Assembly (NCBI RefSeq): GCF_021107415.1 | Contig: NZ_JAIOSW010000288.1 | Location: forward strand, 1-6,828 | DNA length: 6,828 nucleotides | Origin: Desulfobacula sp. | GTDB lineage: Bacteria > Desulfobacterota > Desulfobacteria > Desulfobacterales > Desulfobacteraceae | Direction: 5' to 3' | Shown here: piece after piece, positions 6,289 through 6,828 of the stretch | How the letters are laid out: each line of letters opens with the position of its first letter | Numbering within the stretch: position 1 is the stretch's first letter | Notes under the pieces: model-generated | The model's input: only the letters and a program-made list of their open reading frames with translations | Databases searched by the model: none | What the model was told of the DNA's origin: nothing | Program-made: the position numbers and the translations under genes

Positions 6289-6828
6289 TCTTAGAATTAC
6301 AAAAACAGCTATCCAGCATGCGCTTAAGGCTTCTGACCCCAAGCCCATACAGGAACTTGTGAAGCAGTGTGTGGAAAAAGGGGCATGGGCCATTGATGTG
6401 AATACCGGGCCTTTGGGTAAATTTCCTGAAAAGGGCATGGTATTTTTTATTGAGGCAGTACAGAGTGTGACAGATCTGCCGTTGCTCATTGATACTTCCA
6501 ATCCGGCTGCCATGAGAGCAGGGCTTGAGGCTGCAGACAACAAGGCGATCATTAACGGGTTTTCCCTTGAATCCCATAAGCTGGAGAAAATTTTACCCCT
6601 GGCAGAGGAGTATGATACCGATATCGTCGGGTTCCTTCTGTATCCTGACAGCCGGGTTCCAAAGGATGAGGCTGAGCGGTTTGAGATCGCCCTTGAGCTG
6701 CTTGAACAGGCTGAAGCGGCCGGGGTTTCAAAAGAACGGATCATTATTGACCCGGTTGTACCGCCTTTGGCCTGGGAAGACGGGATTGTTCAGGCAAGGG
6801 CTGTTTTGAATGTTATAAGGATGTTACC
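6269..6828 (+). CDS. Methyltetrahydrofolate:corrinoid methyltransferase-like protein (AcsE/DHPS-fold), 3' end outside the window
   Basis: The visible 186 residues match the pterin-binding TIM barrel of AcsE (MeTr), which passes the methyl group of methyltetrahydrofolate to the corrinoid iron-sulfur protein in the Wood-Ljungdahl pathway. Supporting marks are WAIDVNTGPLG (40-50), LLIDTSNPAA with Asp75 (72-81), AIINGFS (93-99), VGFLLYPDSRVPKD (120-133) and IIIDPVVPPLA (158-168), in the same order as in AcsE and dihydropteroate synthase. DHPS itself and the MetH pterin domain are alternatives, but the spacing suits AcsE better. I chose ATG at 6269, because family members begin near this point. 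An in-frame ATG at 6251 is possible, and neither has a clear ribosome binding site, so translation may be coupled to the overlapping channel gene. The C-terminal third is missing because the window ends. The pathway context (acsCD, cooS) is not visible. Confidence 0.85.
   Translation, partial: MKLIADNLRITKTAIQHALKASDPKPIQELVKQCVEKGAWAIDVNTGPLGKFPEKGMVFFIEAVQSVTDLPLLIDTSNPAAMRAGLEAADNKAIINGFSLESHKLEKILPLAEEYDTDIVGFLLYPDSRVPKDEAERFEIALELLEQAEAAGVSKERIIIDPVVPPLAWEDGIVQARAVLNVIRML

Noticed and set aside
6265..6744. Long open frame antisense to the channel end and the methyltransferase gene
   Set aside because: It mirrors a clearly recognisable AcsE-like gene on the other strand, is Ser-rich without family features and has no ribosome binding site.

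Overview
The window is about 6.8 kb of bacterial chromosome with moderate GC and AT-rich spacers. The gene content suggests a sulfate-reducing relative of the Desulfobacteraceae (Desulfobacterota). The pointers are an integron-integrase fragment, a bacterial-type selenoprotein, a methyltetrahydrofolate:corrinoid methyltransferase of the Wood-Ljungdahl type, and a Cys-rich ferredoxin-like protein. The taxonomic placement is inference. All eight genes whose 3' ends lie in the window stop with TAA and none with TGA, which fits a genome where TGA can be recoded.

Left part (1-740). The 3' end of an integron-type tyrosine recombinase (3-266, +) is followed by a spacer. On the minus strand comes a gene that ordinary gene callers would miss. 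It encodes a 60-residue zinc-ribbon-like protein (455-637) with two CXXC motifs, interrupted by one in-frame TGA at codon 21. Starting 14 nt after this TGA is a hairpin with a GGUCC loop and a bulged stem, very similar to the SECIS element of E. coli fdhF. I read this as a selenoprotein gene with a TTG start, a good ribosome binding site and a plausible promoter. It is the most notable object in the window.

Middle (743-2723). A Gpt-type xanthine/guanine phosphoribosyltransferase gene (+) and argG (-) converge on a perfect 13-bp inverted repeat that probably terminates both. An AT-rich spacer of 218 bp separates argG from the divergent methyltransferase gene.

Right part (2724-6828). A class I SAM-dependent methyltransferase and a multi-Cys 4Fe-4S protein form a two-gene cluster (28-nt gap). 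It converges with a small minus-strand gene of a family resembling DUF6812. After a spacer of 294 bp holding two tandem hairpins come an MscS-family mechanosensitive channel and, overlapping its end by 20 nt, the start of an AcsE-like pterin-binding methyltransferase that runs off the window.

The genes cover nucleotide salvage, arginine synthesis, osmotic protection, C1 metabolism and redox proteins. They look like several short transcription units rather than one system.
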